Below, piece by piece: positions 7,320 to 19,000 of a DNA stretch of 64,000 nt. The position numbers and the translations under genes were made by a program. How positions within the stretch are numbered: position 1 is the first letter of the stretch; every line of letters starts with the position of its first letter. The stretch is taken from assembly GCF_000013045.1 (NCBI RefSeq), contig NC_007677.1, positions 2,542,001 through 2,606,000 on the forward strand, in the 5' to 3' direction. The notes below the pieces were generated by a model. That model ran no database searches. It was given only the letters and a program-made list of their open reading frames with translations, and was not told the origin of the DNA. This DNA comes from Salinibacter ruber DSM 13855. Its GTDB lineage: Bacteria > Bacteroidota > Rhodothermia > Rhodothermales > Salinibacteraceae.

Positions 7320-8930
7320 TTACGCGACCGGCTCCGGGTGTGCTCCGGCGCCGTTCTGCGGAACGGACACGTCGAACGCGTCCGGGGCCGGCACGATCGT
7401 GTCCAGCACGCGGGCCGACGAGAGCACGCCCGGCAGGCCGGCCCCCGGATGGGTGCCGGCGCCGGCGAAGTAGAGGTGGTCCACGTCCTCGCTCTGGTTG
7501 TGGGGCCGGAACCAGGCACTCTGGGTGAGCTTCGGCTCCACGCTAAACGCCGCCCCCTTGAGCGACTTGTAGTCCGTCTTAAATTCGCGGGGCGTGAGCA
7601 TGCGACTCGTGACGAGGTGCTCCCCGAGGTCCGGCAGCACCGTGTCGGCGAGGTACTCCTCCACGGCCTGCCGGTACGGCTCGGCCTGCTGGCGCCAGTC
7701 CACCCCGCTTTCCAGGTGCGGCACCGGCGAAAGGACGTAGAACGCGTCGTGGCCGTCGGGCGCCATCGACGGGTCCGTCTTCGTGGGGCGATGCAGGTAG
7801 AGACTGAAGTCGTCGGCCAGCTCCTTGTGGTCGAAAATGTCGTCGAGCAGCCCTTTGTACCGCGGCCCCAGCAGGATGGAGTGGTGCTCCACGTCCTCGT
7901 AGGTGCGGTCCGTCCCGAAGTACCAGACGAACAGGCTCATCGAGTAGTCCATGTCCTCCACCTTGCGGTCCGTCCACGTGTCGCGGTGCTCGGGCGCCAC
8001 GAGGTGCCGGTAGGTCCAGCCCACGTCGGCGTTGGAGACCACGAGGTCGGCGGGGATTCCCTCGCCCGAGGAGAGGCGCACCCCGCTGGCCGTCTCGTCC
8101 TCCACGAGAATCTGATCGACCTCCGCACCGTAGCGCTGCGTGACGTCGAGGTCCGCAAGGAGGTCCGACAGGCCCTGCACGAGCGAGCCGGTGCCGCCCA
8201 TGGCGTACCACACGCCCCACTTGCGCTCCAGATGTGCGATGAGCGTGTAGATGGAGGTCGTGCTGAACGGGTTCCCCCCCACCAACAGCGGGTGGAAGGA
8301 CAGCACCTTCCGGATCTTGGGGTGGGAGATGTACTTGGAGACGAGGCTGTGCACCGTGCGGTGGCTCTCCAGCTTCATCATCGCCGGCACGATGCGGAGC
8401 ATGTCCGTCACGTTGTCGAACGGCACGTGGCCGAGCTCCTCGAAGCCGACCTCGAAGATCTCTTCGCTCTTTTCCAGGAAGCGCCGGTACCCGTCCACGT
8501 CCTCCGGCGCGAAGCGGCGGATTTCCTCCACCATTTCGTCGGTGTCGCCCGTGTAGTTGAAGGCGGTCCCGTCGTCGAAGCGGATGCGGTAGAAGGGGTC
8601 GACGGGCACGAGCTCCACGTCGTCCTCAAGGTCGCGCCCGCAGAGGGACCAGAGCTCCTCGAACAGAAACGGCGCGGTGATGACGGTGGGCCCGGCGTCG
8701 AACGTAAAGCCGTCCTGCTCGAAGACGCGCGCCCGGCCGCCGGGCTGGTCGAGGCGGTCGAGAAGCGTCACCCGAAAGCCACGCGCCCGCAATCGGACGG
8801 CGGACGCGAGCCCGCCCATTCCGGCCCCAACGACGACGGCGTGGGGCGCGTCGGGCCCGGCCGGTGCCGGTTCGGTGCGCGTGTTGAGGGTGGCGTCGTC
8901 GCGGTGGGCGAGGCGGGTGAGCCAACTCAT
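7320..8930 (-). CDS. crtI: Phytoene desaturase / CrtI-type carotenoid dehydrogenase
   Basis: 536 residues. The N-terminal dinucleotide-binding motif VVGAGMGGLASAVRLRARG (residues 33-51) is followed by LLDRLDQPGGRARVFEQDGF, the classical CrtI FAD segment. The C terminus carries YFAGAGTHPGAGLPGVLSS, the bacterial-type desaturase signature. The ATG at 8930 is preferred over one 17 codons upstream as it leaves a normal short leader. It introduces double bonds into phytoene (or related substrate) at the membrane surface, an early step to the acyclic carotenoids that colour these halophiles. No crtB or other carotenoid genes lie beside it, so the exact member of the family (CrtI, CrtN or CrtD) is inferred. 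Confidence 0.85.
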   Translation of the reverse strand: MSWLTRLAHRDDATLNTRTEPAPAGPDAPHAVVVGAGMGGLASAVRLRARGFRVTLLDRLDQPGGRARVFEQDGFTFDAGPTVITAPFLFEELWSLCGRDLEDDVELVPVDPFYRIRFDDGTAFNYTGDTDEMVEEIRRFAPEDVDGYRRFLEKSEEIFEVGFEELGHVPFDNVTDMLRIVPAMMKLESHRTVHSLVSKYISHPKIRKVLSFHPLLVGGNPFSTTSIYTLIAHLERKWGVWYAMGGTGSLVQGLSDLLADLDVTQRYGAEVDQILVEDETASGVRLSSGEGIPADLVVSNADVGWTYRHLVAPEHRDTWTDRKVEDMDYSMSLFVWYFGTDRTYEDVEHHSILLGPRYKGLLDDIFDHKELADDFSLYLHRPTKTDPSMAPDGHDAFYVLSPVPHLESGVDWRQQAEPYRQAVEEYLADTVLPDLGEHLVTSRMLTPREFKTDYKSLKGAAFSVEPKLTQSAWFRPHNQSEDVDHLYFAGAGTHPGAGLPGVLSSARVLDTIVPAPDAFDVSVPQNGAGAHPEPVA

Positions 8931-9025
8931 GCGTCTGGATTGGCGGGGTGATGAAAGTACGGATGGACAGAACGGCGCCATGGCAGCGGGAGTTCGCCGG
9001 CCATCACCACGGTTTGGTTACGTGT

Positions 9026-9043
9026 GCGTCGCCATGGCGACGC
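9026..9043. repeat. 18-bp perfect palindrome upstream of crtI
   Basis: GCGTCGCC-AT-GGCGACGC reads the same on both strands. It lies in the 138-nt gap between the T9SS-type protein and crtI, 96 nt before the crtI start and 26 nt after the end of the preceding gene. It could be the stem of a terminator without a T-run or an operator for crtI. Confidence 0.45.
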
Positions 9044-9068
9044 CGGCACAACGGGGGCGGGGCCGCGA

Positions 9069-9872
9069 CTACCGCACGACGGTAATGCGACGCGTCCGGG
9101 TGTCGCCCTCCGACCGCAGCCGCAGGAAATAGGCCCCGCTGGCCAGCCCCGACAGATCGGCCTGGACTTCGTGGCGGCCTTTGACCCTTCCGCCCCCGAA
9201 GGTCCAGACGACCCGCCCCAACATGTCGTACAGCTTCAATTTGACTGTTTGGCGCTCGGGCGTCGCGAAGCGGATGCGCACCGCGTCCCGCACCGGATTG
9301 GGGGATGGCGCCGCGAGGCGAAGGGCCTGCACGCGAGGCGCCTCGTTCGGCGACGGGGGGCCGAGGCGCAGCGTGCGCAGGACATAGATCGCGTCGTCCT
9401 CGTAGCGCCCGTCGTCGCGGCAAAAGGCCCGGAGCGCCTTTCCGACCCGCGTGCACGCCACGAACGTTGCGGTTCCGTCCCGGTGCTGCTCCCCACGAGC
9501 GCCGTACAGCCGGAAGCGAAACGAACTCTCGTCGCTCAACCCCTCCCCCTCGAAGGGCCCCCGTCCCGCCACCGCCATCGCCGTCTGCTGGGCCTGTCGC
9601 CACGACTCGGCCCCGACGCACGTATCGTCCGGCGAGAGAGCGGCGAGGGAGTCGGGACTAAAGAAGGGCGAGGCGTCCCCCTCAACGGACACGGTATCGG
9701 GAATGAGAACGGTCGCATTGTCGATCGCCGTGACGCAGGAGACGGGTTGCGCCCGGCCCCGCCCGCACGCGGGCAGAAGCAGGCCCACCGCGAGGACAAT
9801 GAGAACGATGCCCGTGTTTGAGGCACGCCGACGCGCCGAGGGCAGACTAGCAGACGGGGGGCTCGGGGTCAT
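9069..9872 (-). CDS. Exported protein with T9SS type A C-terminal sorting domain
   Basis: 267 residues. A hydrophobic segment at about 20-36 ends in LLLPAC, which reads as a signal peptide with a possible lipobox Cys36. The middle (40-185) is not recognised and holds six more cysteines. The last ~80 residues are a Por secretion (type IX) sorting domain: AAPSPNPVRDAVRIRF, then KLKLYDMLGRVVWTF and LASGAYFLRLRSEG with a basic end. Such proteins cross the outer membrane through the T9SS and stay on the surface or are released. Having both a lipobox-like site and a sorting domain is unusual. Function of the passenger part is unknown. Confidence 0.7.
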   Translation of the reverse strand: MTPSPPSASLPSARRRASNTGIVLIVLAVGLLLPACGRGRAQPVSCVTAIDNATVLIPDTVSVEGDASPFFSPDSLAALSPDDTCVGAESWRQAQQTAMAVAGRGPFEGEGLSDESSFRFRLYGARGEQHRDGTATFVACTRVGKALRAFCRDDGRYEDDAIYVLRTLRLGPPSPNEAPRVQALRLAAPSPNPVRDAVRIRFATPERQTVKLKLYDMLGRVVWTFGGGRVKGRHEVQADLSGLASGAYFLRLRSEGDTRTRRITVVR

Positions 9873-10101
9873 CTAAATGCCCTGATCGGGGGGTCTGGAG
9901 ACATCCCCCTCGGCGAAAATACGCGGAGGGGTTGGGGGGCGGTCGGTGTTGGTAGGCGCAGTGCGCCCGTTAAACGGACGCTTGAGGAGTCGGCCTGCGG
10001 ATCCTTGGGGCTTGTGCGTTGGCAGTCCCCCCGCCTTGGTGGGTCGGAGATGGTAAAATCCGGTCGGCTCCTCCTCGTCGAGTCGGCACGCATTATTCGT
10101 G

Positions 10102-12927
10102 TCACGCCGCGGCTTCCTCGGTGGTGTGGAGGGCCTCCTGCAGGGCGGCTTCGAGCTTCTCCGCGGTGAAAGGCTTGGCGAGAAAGGTCTGTGCCCCGGC
10201 GTCGAGGGCTTCTTCGGTCCGCCCGTCGGCCACCCCGCTCGCGGCCACGATGGGCAGGTCCGGATGTCGCTCCTGGAGGCGCCGGATCAGGTCCAGCCCG
10301 CTCATCTCCGGCATGCGGAGGTCCGTGATGACGAGGTCAATCGCCTCCTTCTCCATCACCCGCAGGGCCGCCGCCGCGTCGAGGGCGGTCCGGACCTCGT
10401 ACCCGGCCGCCTCCAGCGTCTGCTGGGCCGACTCCAGCACGAACTCCTCGTCGTCCACCACCAGCACCTGCGTTCCCTCCCCGTCGAACGACGGGCGCTC
10501 GTGCTCCGCCTCCCCGTTGGTCGGGGACTGGGCCTCCACGGTCGCCTCCTCGTCGGCGGCGGGCAGATAGATCCAGAAGGTCGTGCCCACCCCCTCTTCG
10601 CTCTCCACGTCCATGAACCCGTCGTGGCTCTGGATGATGCTGTAGGCGGTGGACAGGCCCAGCCCGGTGCCCTCCCCCTCCTCCTTCGTCGTAAAGAAGG
10701 GTTCGAAGATCTTGTCGGCCACGTCGTCGGGCATGCCGGTGCCGGTGTCGCGCACCTCAATGCAGACGTAGCCGCCCGGCTCCGCCTCGATGTTGCGGCG
10801 GGCCTCTCGTTCGGTGAAGTCGACGTTGCGGGCCTCGACGGTGAGCGTGCCGCCGTCGGGCATCGCGTCCCGCGCGTTGACGCACAGGTTCATGAGCACC
10901 TGCTGGATCTGCGTCGCGTCCCCCACGACCGGGCGCAGGTCCGCGTCGGTCCGGATGTGCACCTCCACGTCCTCCGGGAAGGTCTCCGTCGTCATTTCCT
11001 CCACCTCCTCGACGATCAATTCCGGCTGGAGGGCCACCCGCTCGCCCTCCACCCCGCGGGCAAAGGCCAGCACCTGCTCCACCATGTCGGAGCCGCGCTC
11101 GGCACTCTTCTGAATCATTGAGAGCGTCTGGTCCACCTTATCGTCGGTGTCGTCCACGCGGCGCTTGAGCACCTTCACGCCGAGGGTGATGGGCACCAGC
11201 AGGTTGCCCAGGTCGTGCGCGATTCCGCCCACGAGCCGCCCGAGGCTTTCCATGCGCTGGGACCGGAGGAACTGCGACTCCAGGCGCTTCCGCTCGGTGA
11301 TGTCGGTATTGATGACGAGCACGTGCTTCGGCTCCCCCGTGCTGTCGCGCACGAGGGACCACCGGCTCTCGACGATGCGCTCCTCGTCGTCCTTCGTGCG
11401 CATGTGAAGCTCGCCCGTCCACTCGCCCTCCGCCATCATCGTCTCGTGGCACTGCTGGAGCGTGCCCTCCTCGTTGGGGGCGTAGAGGCAGTCGTGCGCC
11501 TGCGCGCCCAGGACCTCCTCCTTCGACCAGCCGGTGAGGCGCTCGGCGCTCTTGTTCCAGTAGACGATCCGTCCGTCCAGGTCGTGGGCCAGAATCGCGT
11601 CGCGGGCCTTGTCGAGGAGCTGGGCCTGTTCGCGGATTTGCCGTTCGGCCTCCTTCCGGTCGGTGATGTCGCGGTAGGTGACGGCCACGCCGTTTTCCAC
11701 CTTGACGGCCATCACCTGAAACCAGACGTCCTGCCCGTCGGTGTCGTAGTGGACTTCCATCTCGGCCGGCTCGCCGGTCTCGACGACCTCGCGGTACGCC
11801 TCGAACAGGCCCTTTTCCTCCTGCCGGGGCATGTCCTCCCGCAATCGCATGCCGACAATGTCCTCGGCCGTGCTCTCGAAGAGCTTCTCCGCCTGCGGGT
11901 TGACCAGTACGCACTCGAAGTCGGCGATGGTGTCGCCCGCGCTCCGGATGGCCGAGAAGACGATGATCCCGTCGAGCGAGCTGCTGAGGACGCTCGACAG
12001 AAGGTCGCGCGAGGTTTGGAGGGCCTCCTCCTTCAGCCGCTCGTCGGTGATGTCGTCGAACGAAACGAGAACGGCGTACGGGGCCTCCTGACCGCTCCGG
12101 AACAGCGGCTGGGCGTTGACCCGAATCCATCGCGGCGGCGCATCGGGGGGGTACACGCCCATCACCTCCTCCTGGACCGGCTCCCGCTCGACGTAGGCGC
12201 GCCAGAACGGAAACTCGACGTTGGGGAGCGGGCTGCCGTCCTCCCGCAGGCCGTTCCAGATGTCGTCGTCGAACCGACTGCCGATGATCTCGTCGAGGGA
12301 GCGGCCCAGGATGTTCTGGGCGGCCTCGTTCCCGTCCCGGAACACCCCGGTATCGTCCATGAGGAGCACCCCCTCACTGATCGTGCCGACGAGCTTGTCG
12401 AAGCGGTGGTCCACCTGGCGCCGCAGGCCCTTGGCGTGCCGCTCCTCGGTGCGGTCGATGACGGAGAGGAGCACGCCCCGCTCTGACCCGTTTTTGGTCT
12501 GCCACGGCCGCACCTCCCAGTCCACCTGATACGTGGGCCCGTCCGGCTGGGAGAGCCGCTGCCCGTAGCCGCGCCGGCTGCCCTTCTCCTCAAGGCTGCG
12601 CAGAAACGCGGTCCGCCACTCGTCGTCCGGGTCGGCAAACACCTCGAAGAACGTCCGCTGGTCCGTCGGGGCGGGAAGGGCCTCGCGGGCGGACAGCGCC
12701 TGGCCGGTGGACTCGATGCGGTCGAGGGCGATGGGGTTGCGGGTTTCGTCGCCCTCGTTCTGGAAGACCTCCAGCCACGCCCGGCTGTGCGTGACGATGC
12801 GCCAGTCGTCGTCGAGCATGGCGACCGGGGCCGGCGTCGCCTCCACGAATTCCTTCAGCGCACCGGGCCGCTCAACAAGGGGACCTGTGGAGCACTGCTC
12901 CACGTCGGACGGGGAATCAGGGGGCAT
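10102..12927 (-). CDS. Multi-PAS hybrid sensor histidine kinase with receiver domain
   Basis: 941 residues, no clear membrane segments, so probably cytoplasmic. About four PAS/PAC units are stacked at roughly 25-160, 170-300, 305-425 and 430-550, each ending in a D(I)T(D/E)R-type linker. The dimerisation box GGIAHDLGNLLVPI gives phospho-acceptor His571. The ATP-binding domain follows (N box LMNLCVNARDAM near 678-689, G boxes RDTGTGMPDD and GTGLGLST). A CheY-like receiver occupies 819-935 with acidic DDEE, phospho-acceptor Asp869 in VITDLRMPEMSG and Lys918. A hybrid kinase like this passes phosphate to its own receiver; signal and partner are unknown. Neighbours give no hint. Confidence 0.9.
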   Translation of the reverse strand: MPPDSPSDVEQCSTGPLVERPGALKEFVEATPAPVAMLDDDWRIVTHSRAWLEVFQNEGDETRNPIALDRIESTGQALSAREALPAPTDQRTFFEVFADPDDEWRTAFLRSLEEKGSRRGYGQRLSQPDGPTYQVDWEVRPWQTKNGSERGVLLSVIDRTEERHAKGLRRQVDHRFDKLVGTISEGVLLMDDTGVFRDGNEAAQNILGRSLDEIIGSRFDDDIWNGLREDGSPLPNVEFPFWRAYVEREPVQEEVMGVYPPDAPPRWIRVNAQPLFRSGQEAPYAVLVSFDDITDERLKEEALQTSRDLLSSVLSSSLDGIIVFSAIRSAGDTIADFECVLVNPQAEKLFESTAEDIVGMRLREDMPRQEEKGLFEAYREVVETGEPAEMEVHYDTDGQDVWFQVMAVKVENGVAVTYRDITDRKEAERQIREQAQLLDKARDAILAHDLDGRIVYWNKSAERLTGWSKEEVLGAQAHDCLYAPNEEGTLQQCHETMMAEGEWTGELHMRTKDDEERIVESRWSLVRDSTGEPKHVLVINTDITERKRLESQFLRSQRMESLGRLVGGIAHDLGNLLVPITLGVKVLKRRVDDTDDKVDQTLSMIQKSAERGSDMVEQVLAFARGVEGERVALQPELIVEEVEEMTTETFPEDVEVHIRTDADLRPVVGDATQIQQVLMNLCVNARDAMPDGGTLTVEARNVDFTEREARRNIEAEPGGYVCIEVRDTGTGMPDDVADKIFEPFFTTKEEGEGTGLGLSTAYSIIQSHDGFMDVESEEGVGTTFWIYLPAADEEATVEAQSPTNGEAEHERPSFDGEGTQVLVVDDEEFVLESAQQTLEAAGYEVRTALDAAAALRVMEKEAIDLVITDLRMPEMSGLDLIRRLQERHPDLPIVAASGVADGRTEEALDAGAQTFLAKPFTAEKLEAALQEALHTTEEAAA

Positions 12928-13035
12928 GGGCGACCGTATCTCGCAATGTCTGCGTCTTGGTGGGCGGTTCTCTACTCACTCACGTGATTCGGTGTTCGGC
13001 CGCATCGCCGCAGGCGGGCCGTCCACGGCCCGGTT

Positions 13036-14250
13036 CTACTCGTTCGGGGCGGCGCGGTCGGCCTCGACGTGGCGCCGGATCGCGGGCACGGAGTCGCCCC
13101 CGTACTTCCGCAGGAACGCGTTGGCCACGGTGTAGGCGACGGTGGCCTCGGCCACGGTGGACGCGGCCGGCACGCTCGTGATGTCGCTCCGCTCGTAGCG
13201 GGTCGGCTCGGGCTCGCCCGTCGCCGTGTCGACCGAGTCGAGCGGCTTGATGAGGGTGGGGATCGGTTTCATGTAGCCCCGCACGACGAGCGGCATGCCG
13301 GTGGTTGTGCCCCCTTCCGTGCCGCCCGCGTGATTGGTGCGGCGCGGGTAGGCCTGCGCGCCGTCCTCGCGGGGCTCGATGGGATCGTGCACCTGCGAGC
13401 CGGGACGGTGGGCGTTGAAGAAGCCGTCGCCGACCTCGGCGGCCTTCTGGGCCTGAATCGAGCAGATCGCCTGCACGAGCTGGCCGTCGAGGCGCCGGTC
13501 CCAGTGGACGTACGACCCGAGGCCGGGCGGCACGCCGGTCACGACCACCTCGTAGACCCCCCCGAGCGAGTCGCGATCCTTCTTCGTCTGATCGATGTGC
13601 TCCACGCAGCGCTCCGTCATGCCGTCGTCGATCATGCGCGTGGCGCTCTCGTCGGCCGTCTCGTAGAGGGCACTCGCCCCGCCGCCCTCTTCGATGAGCG
13701 CGTTGCGGCGATCGGCCCACTCCTCGGGCTCGTCGAACCCCACGTCTCCGATGCGCACCACGTGGCTGCCCACCTCGATGCCGAACTCGTTCAGCAGGCG
13801 CCGCGCCACCGAGCAGCAGGCCACCCGCATGGCCGTCTCGCGGGCGCTCGACCGGTCGATGACGGGCCGCATGTCGTCGTGCTCGTACTTCTGCTTGCCC
13901 GCCAGGTCAGCGTGGCCGGGCCGCGGCATCGTCACCTTCTCCATGTCCTCCGGCGGCTCGCCCTCGATGGCCATCTTCTCGGGCCAGCCGGCCTTGTCCT
14001 TCTCGTAGGCCCCGTTGTCGATGCGGAAGGAGATGGGACTCCCGAGCGTCTTGCCGAAGCGCACGCCCGAGTAGATGTGCACCGTGTCGTTTTCAATTTT
14101 CGACCGCCCCCCGCGCCCGTAGCCGAGCCAGCGCCGGGCCAGGTGCTCGTTGATGTCGTCGGGCGTAAGCGGCAGTTGGGCCGGGGCGCCCTCGAGAACG
14201 CCGATGATGGCCTCGCCGTGCGACTCGCCGGCGGTCAGGTATCGGAGCAT
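13036..14250 (-). CDS. aroC: Chorismate synthase
   Basis: 404 residues from the ATG at 14250, which starts with MLRYLTAGESHGEAI, the normal chorismate synthase N terminus; ATGs 6 and 25 codons upstream are in frame but unlikely. Other signatures are the RWLGYGRGGRSKIE segment, FGKTLGSPISFRI, a PRPGHADLAGKQKY motif, SSARETAMRVA and the GGTEGGTTTGMPLVVRGYMKPIPT block near the end. The enzyme uses reduced FMN to convert EPSP to chorismate, the last step of the shikimate pathway. It is a single gene here, 105 nt after the start of the hybrid kinase upstream and 80 nt before the htrA end. Confidence 0.95.
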   Translation of the reverse strand: MLRYLTAGESHGEAIIGVLEGAPAQLPLTPDDINEHLARRWLGYGRGGRSKIENDTVHIYSGVRFGKTLGSPISFRIDNGAYEKDKAGWPEKMAIEGEPPEDMEKVTMPRPGHADLAGKQKYEHDDMRPVIDRSSARETAMRVACCSVARRLLNEFGIEVGSHVVRIGDVGFDEPEEWADRRNALIEEGGGASALYETADESATRMIDDGMTERCVEHIDQTKKDRDSLGGVYEVVVTGVPPGLGSYVHWDRRLDGQLVQAICSIQAQKAAEVGDGFFNAHRPGSQVHDPIEPREDGAQAYPRRTNHAGGTEGGTTTGMPLVVRGYMKPIPTLIKPLDSVDTATGEPEPTRYERSDITSVPAASTVAEATVAYTVANAFLRKYGGDSVPAIRRHVEADRAAPNE

Positions 14251-14330
14251 ACTGTGGTCGTTAAACATCGGAATGAGAATAGGGGACAGAACGAAAACAC
14301 GCCCGTCTGAGGGAGGGCGCTTCAAAAGTG

Positions 14331-15875
<1,545 letters not shown>

Positions 15876-16087
15876 GGGGGAGGCACACAGAGTGAAGAAG
15901 ATCGGGATGAAAAGCCCACCTTGCGTGGGCAAAATTGTTTCCCCTCACTCGCCGGAATGCCCCCTACACGCCGTCTCAATGCCACTTCGCGTGTAAAGCG
16001 ACTGCGACGATTTCCGCATCGCTCCCATCGACGGCCCTCCTCGTCCCGACGGGTGCGGATCCCACTGCGCCCGGATCCCGCTGCCCC

Positions 16088-19000
16088 CTACCCTTCCGCG
16101 CCGGCCTCCGCCGGCTCCGACGACCGCGGGAACTCCACCCGAAACCGGCTGCCCTTGTGCTTCTCCGTCTCGACCCGGATGGCCCCGTCCATCTGGTCCG
16201 CCAAGCGCGCCGAGATGGCGAGGCCGAGGCCGTTTCCCTCGTAGGTGCGCGACCGCCCTCGCGACTCCTGCTTGAACTCCTCGAAGAGGTCCGGCAGGAA
16301 CGCCTCGTCAATGCCGATGCCCGTGTCCTCCACCTCCGCGTAGACGCGCCCCTCGGCGGTGCCCGTCGACACGGCCACGACGCCCTCGTCGGTGTACTTG
16401 ATGGCGTTCTCGATCAGATTCCGGAGGATCTGTTCCAGGTACTGCTCGTCGAGATCGGCCCACATGGGGGCCCCCGAGAGGTCCACGCGGAACGAGAGGC
16501 CCTTCTCTTCCGCGTCCGCCCGAAGGTCCGACGCCACACGTTCCACGCACTCATCCAGGGACGTCGGCGTCAGCTCCACGTCCTCCTCCCCAGAGCGCAA
16601 CATCGACAGGTCGAGAAGGGCGTTCAGGGTCCGCTTGAGGCGCTTGCCATTCTCCTCGATCATGTCCAGAAACTCGGTCTCCTCCCCCTCCATCATGCCC
16701 CGGAGGACCTCCAGGGAGCCGAGGATGTTGGTGAGCGGCGTGCGCAGCTCGTGCGAGGTGGTGGCGAGGAAATCCTCCTTGAGGCGATTGGCCTCCCGCA
16801 GCCGGTCGTTGGCCTTCTTGAGCCGCTCCGCGACGACCCGCTCCCGCTCCAACTTCTGGACCCGACGGCGGGCCTGGCGCTTCTCTTCCTTGACGATGTA
16901 GAAGCGCCGCGCGCCGTAGGCCAGCCCCAGGAATCCGAGGCCGTACACCAGGTAGGCCCAGATCGACCGGTACCAGGGCGGAATGATTTCAAGGGGGAAG
17001 GACGTGATGCGACTCAGCTGCCCGCGTTCGTTGCGGGCCTGCACCTGGAGCCGATACGTTCCCTCCCAGAAGTCGTTGAAGCGTCGGGTCGGAGCGGAGG
17101 ACCAGTCACTCCACTCGTCGTCTCGGCCCAGGAGCCTGTAGCGGTATTCGGGGGGGGTGGTGGTGCCGTACTGCGGGGAGGCGACCCGCACCCTGAGGTC
17201 CTCGCCGTACCGGACGGGGAGCGGGGACCCGGGGTCCTCGCGATGGGGGGTGCCCCCGTACAGGAGGCGGTTGTCCTTCGGGGCAATGAGCCGGCGGATC
17301 AGCGGCGCAAAGCCGGGGGGCGCGGGATCCGGGACATCGGCCCCTGCCCGGGCCGCGTAGCGGAAGAGGCGCAGTTGGTCCCCGAGCCAGAGCGTGCCGA
17401 CGTCGTCAACGAAAACAGAGATCGCTTCTGACTTTGGAAAGTGAAGCGGTGAGATCTCACTCCAGTCGTCCACGGCGTTGCTTTGAACCGTTCCAGTGAG
17501 AACCCGATCTCCGAGCACGAGCCAGAGCCGGTCTCCTACGTTGTAGAAGGCCTTGAGTATAGGAGTTGTCTCGCCACTGGTCTCAGGAAGAAGAGACCTC
17601 TGACGCCCGAAGGTGTATTCCCCAGGCAGCCCGGAAGGATTTGCAATCTGATACAGCCCCTCGGGCGAATAAATCGTCAGGCGTCCCTCTATAAGACGCA
17701 GGCCCTTGTATCCTGTCGGCAATCCGTCCCCGATGCCATAGCTGGTTGTGTCGGTTATTCTTCGGCGGTCGGGGGACAGGGAGGCCCGAATGACCCGATC
17801 GCCGAATGTCGACGCCCAGAGTGTACCATCCTCCCTCGAAGCAACGCTTCGTATTTCGGCATCGAGGCCAGAGATTGGTGAGGCCGTCCACTGCCCATTC
17901 CGACGGGCAACTCTCTTGACCCCATCGGTCGTGGCCGCGTACAACAGGTCACCGTCTGAAGCTCTAGTAAGGCTCCAGGTGCGCTCCCACCCCCCAATTT
18001 GTCGCTTCGTACGGCCCTCCAGATGGTACAGGCCGTTCTGCTGAGTGGCCACAAGGAGGTCCCCCTCAGCAGTCTTCATATCCAGGACAACTGGAAGGTT
18101 GCCTCCCCACGATTCAAACTGAGCACTTTGCTCTCCGGGCGACTGGTCTGTGGTTGGCGTGAGGACATGGAGGCCCGTTTCGGTAGCCACGTAGGTAGTG
18201 CCCCGGTGCTTGTGGATCTCTCGGATAGTCCCTCTGAGGGACGTTCGCTCGTCGTGGACCGTGAGCGGGATACTCAAGCCAGCCTGGAACACCTGACCAT
18301 TGTTGAGGGCCATCCACAGCTGCCCTTCGCGGCCCGAGAACACGTGATTTACAACATCGACAGGGAGCCCAGACGAGTCGTCCAAGACACGAACCACCTC
18401 CCCGTTTGAGTTGACCACGACCACCCCCGCCCGAATCGTCGCCAGCGCGTAGCGACCTCCCGAAAGAGAGGTCCCGTGGTAAAGGTTATTCTGGCTGAGA
18501 AAGGGAACTAGATCGGGTGTCAGAGACCGGAATGATTCTCCTTTTTGTACGAGGAGGCCACGATCTTGAGTCGCAATGACAAGACGTCCATCCGGCCTGA
18601 CACTCATCATGTAAATCGGGGTATCAGAAAATTTTTCTCCGCCTATAATCTTCCGAAGTCTACCTCCTTCCAGACGGAGCAGACCCTGGTCAGTATCGCG
18701 AATGTAGAGATTATGACCTGCGACAAACGATGTGTGGAATTCACCTTCTGACGTCCATGTAGTGATTTTCTTTCCGTCCCATCGGAAAAGGTATTTTCTG
18801 GACTGGAAATACACATTTCCCCCAACGGTGTGAGTACTCCAAACGTCTCCGAAGCCACGCTTCTCTTTAGGGATACGATCTAGAAGGGAGTGATACCTCA
18901 AGGTCCCAACCGAATCGGGCCGGAGGTACCCAAAATCACTCCGAGCACCGACGTAGACCAGGCTATCGGCAGCCACCGAACGGGTAGGGGTATCGGAGGC

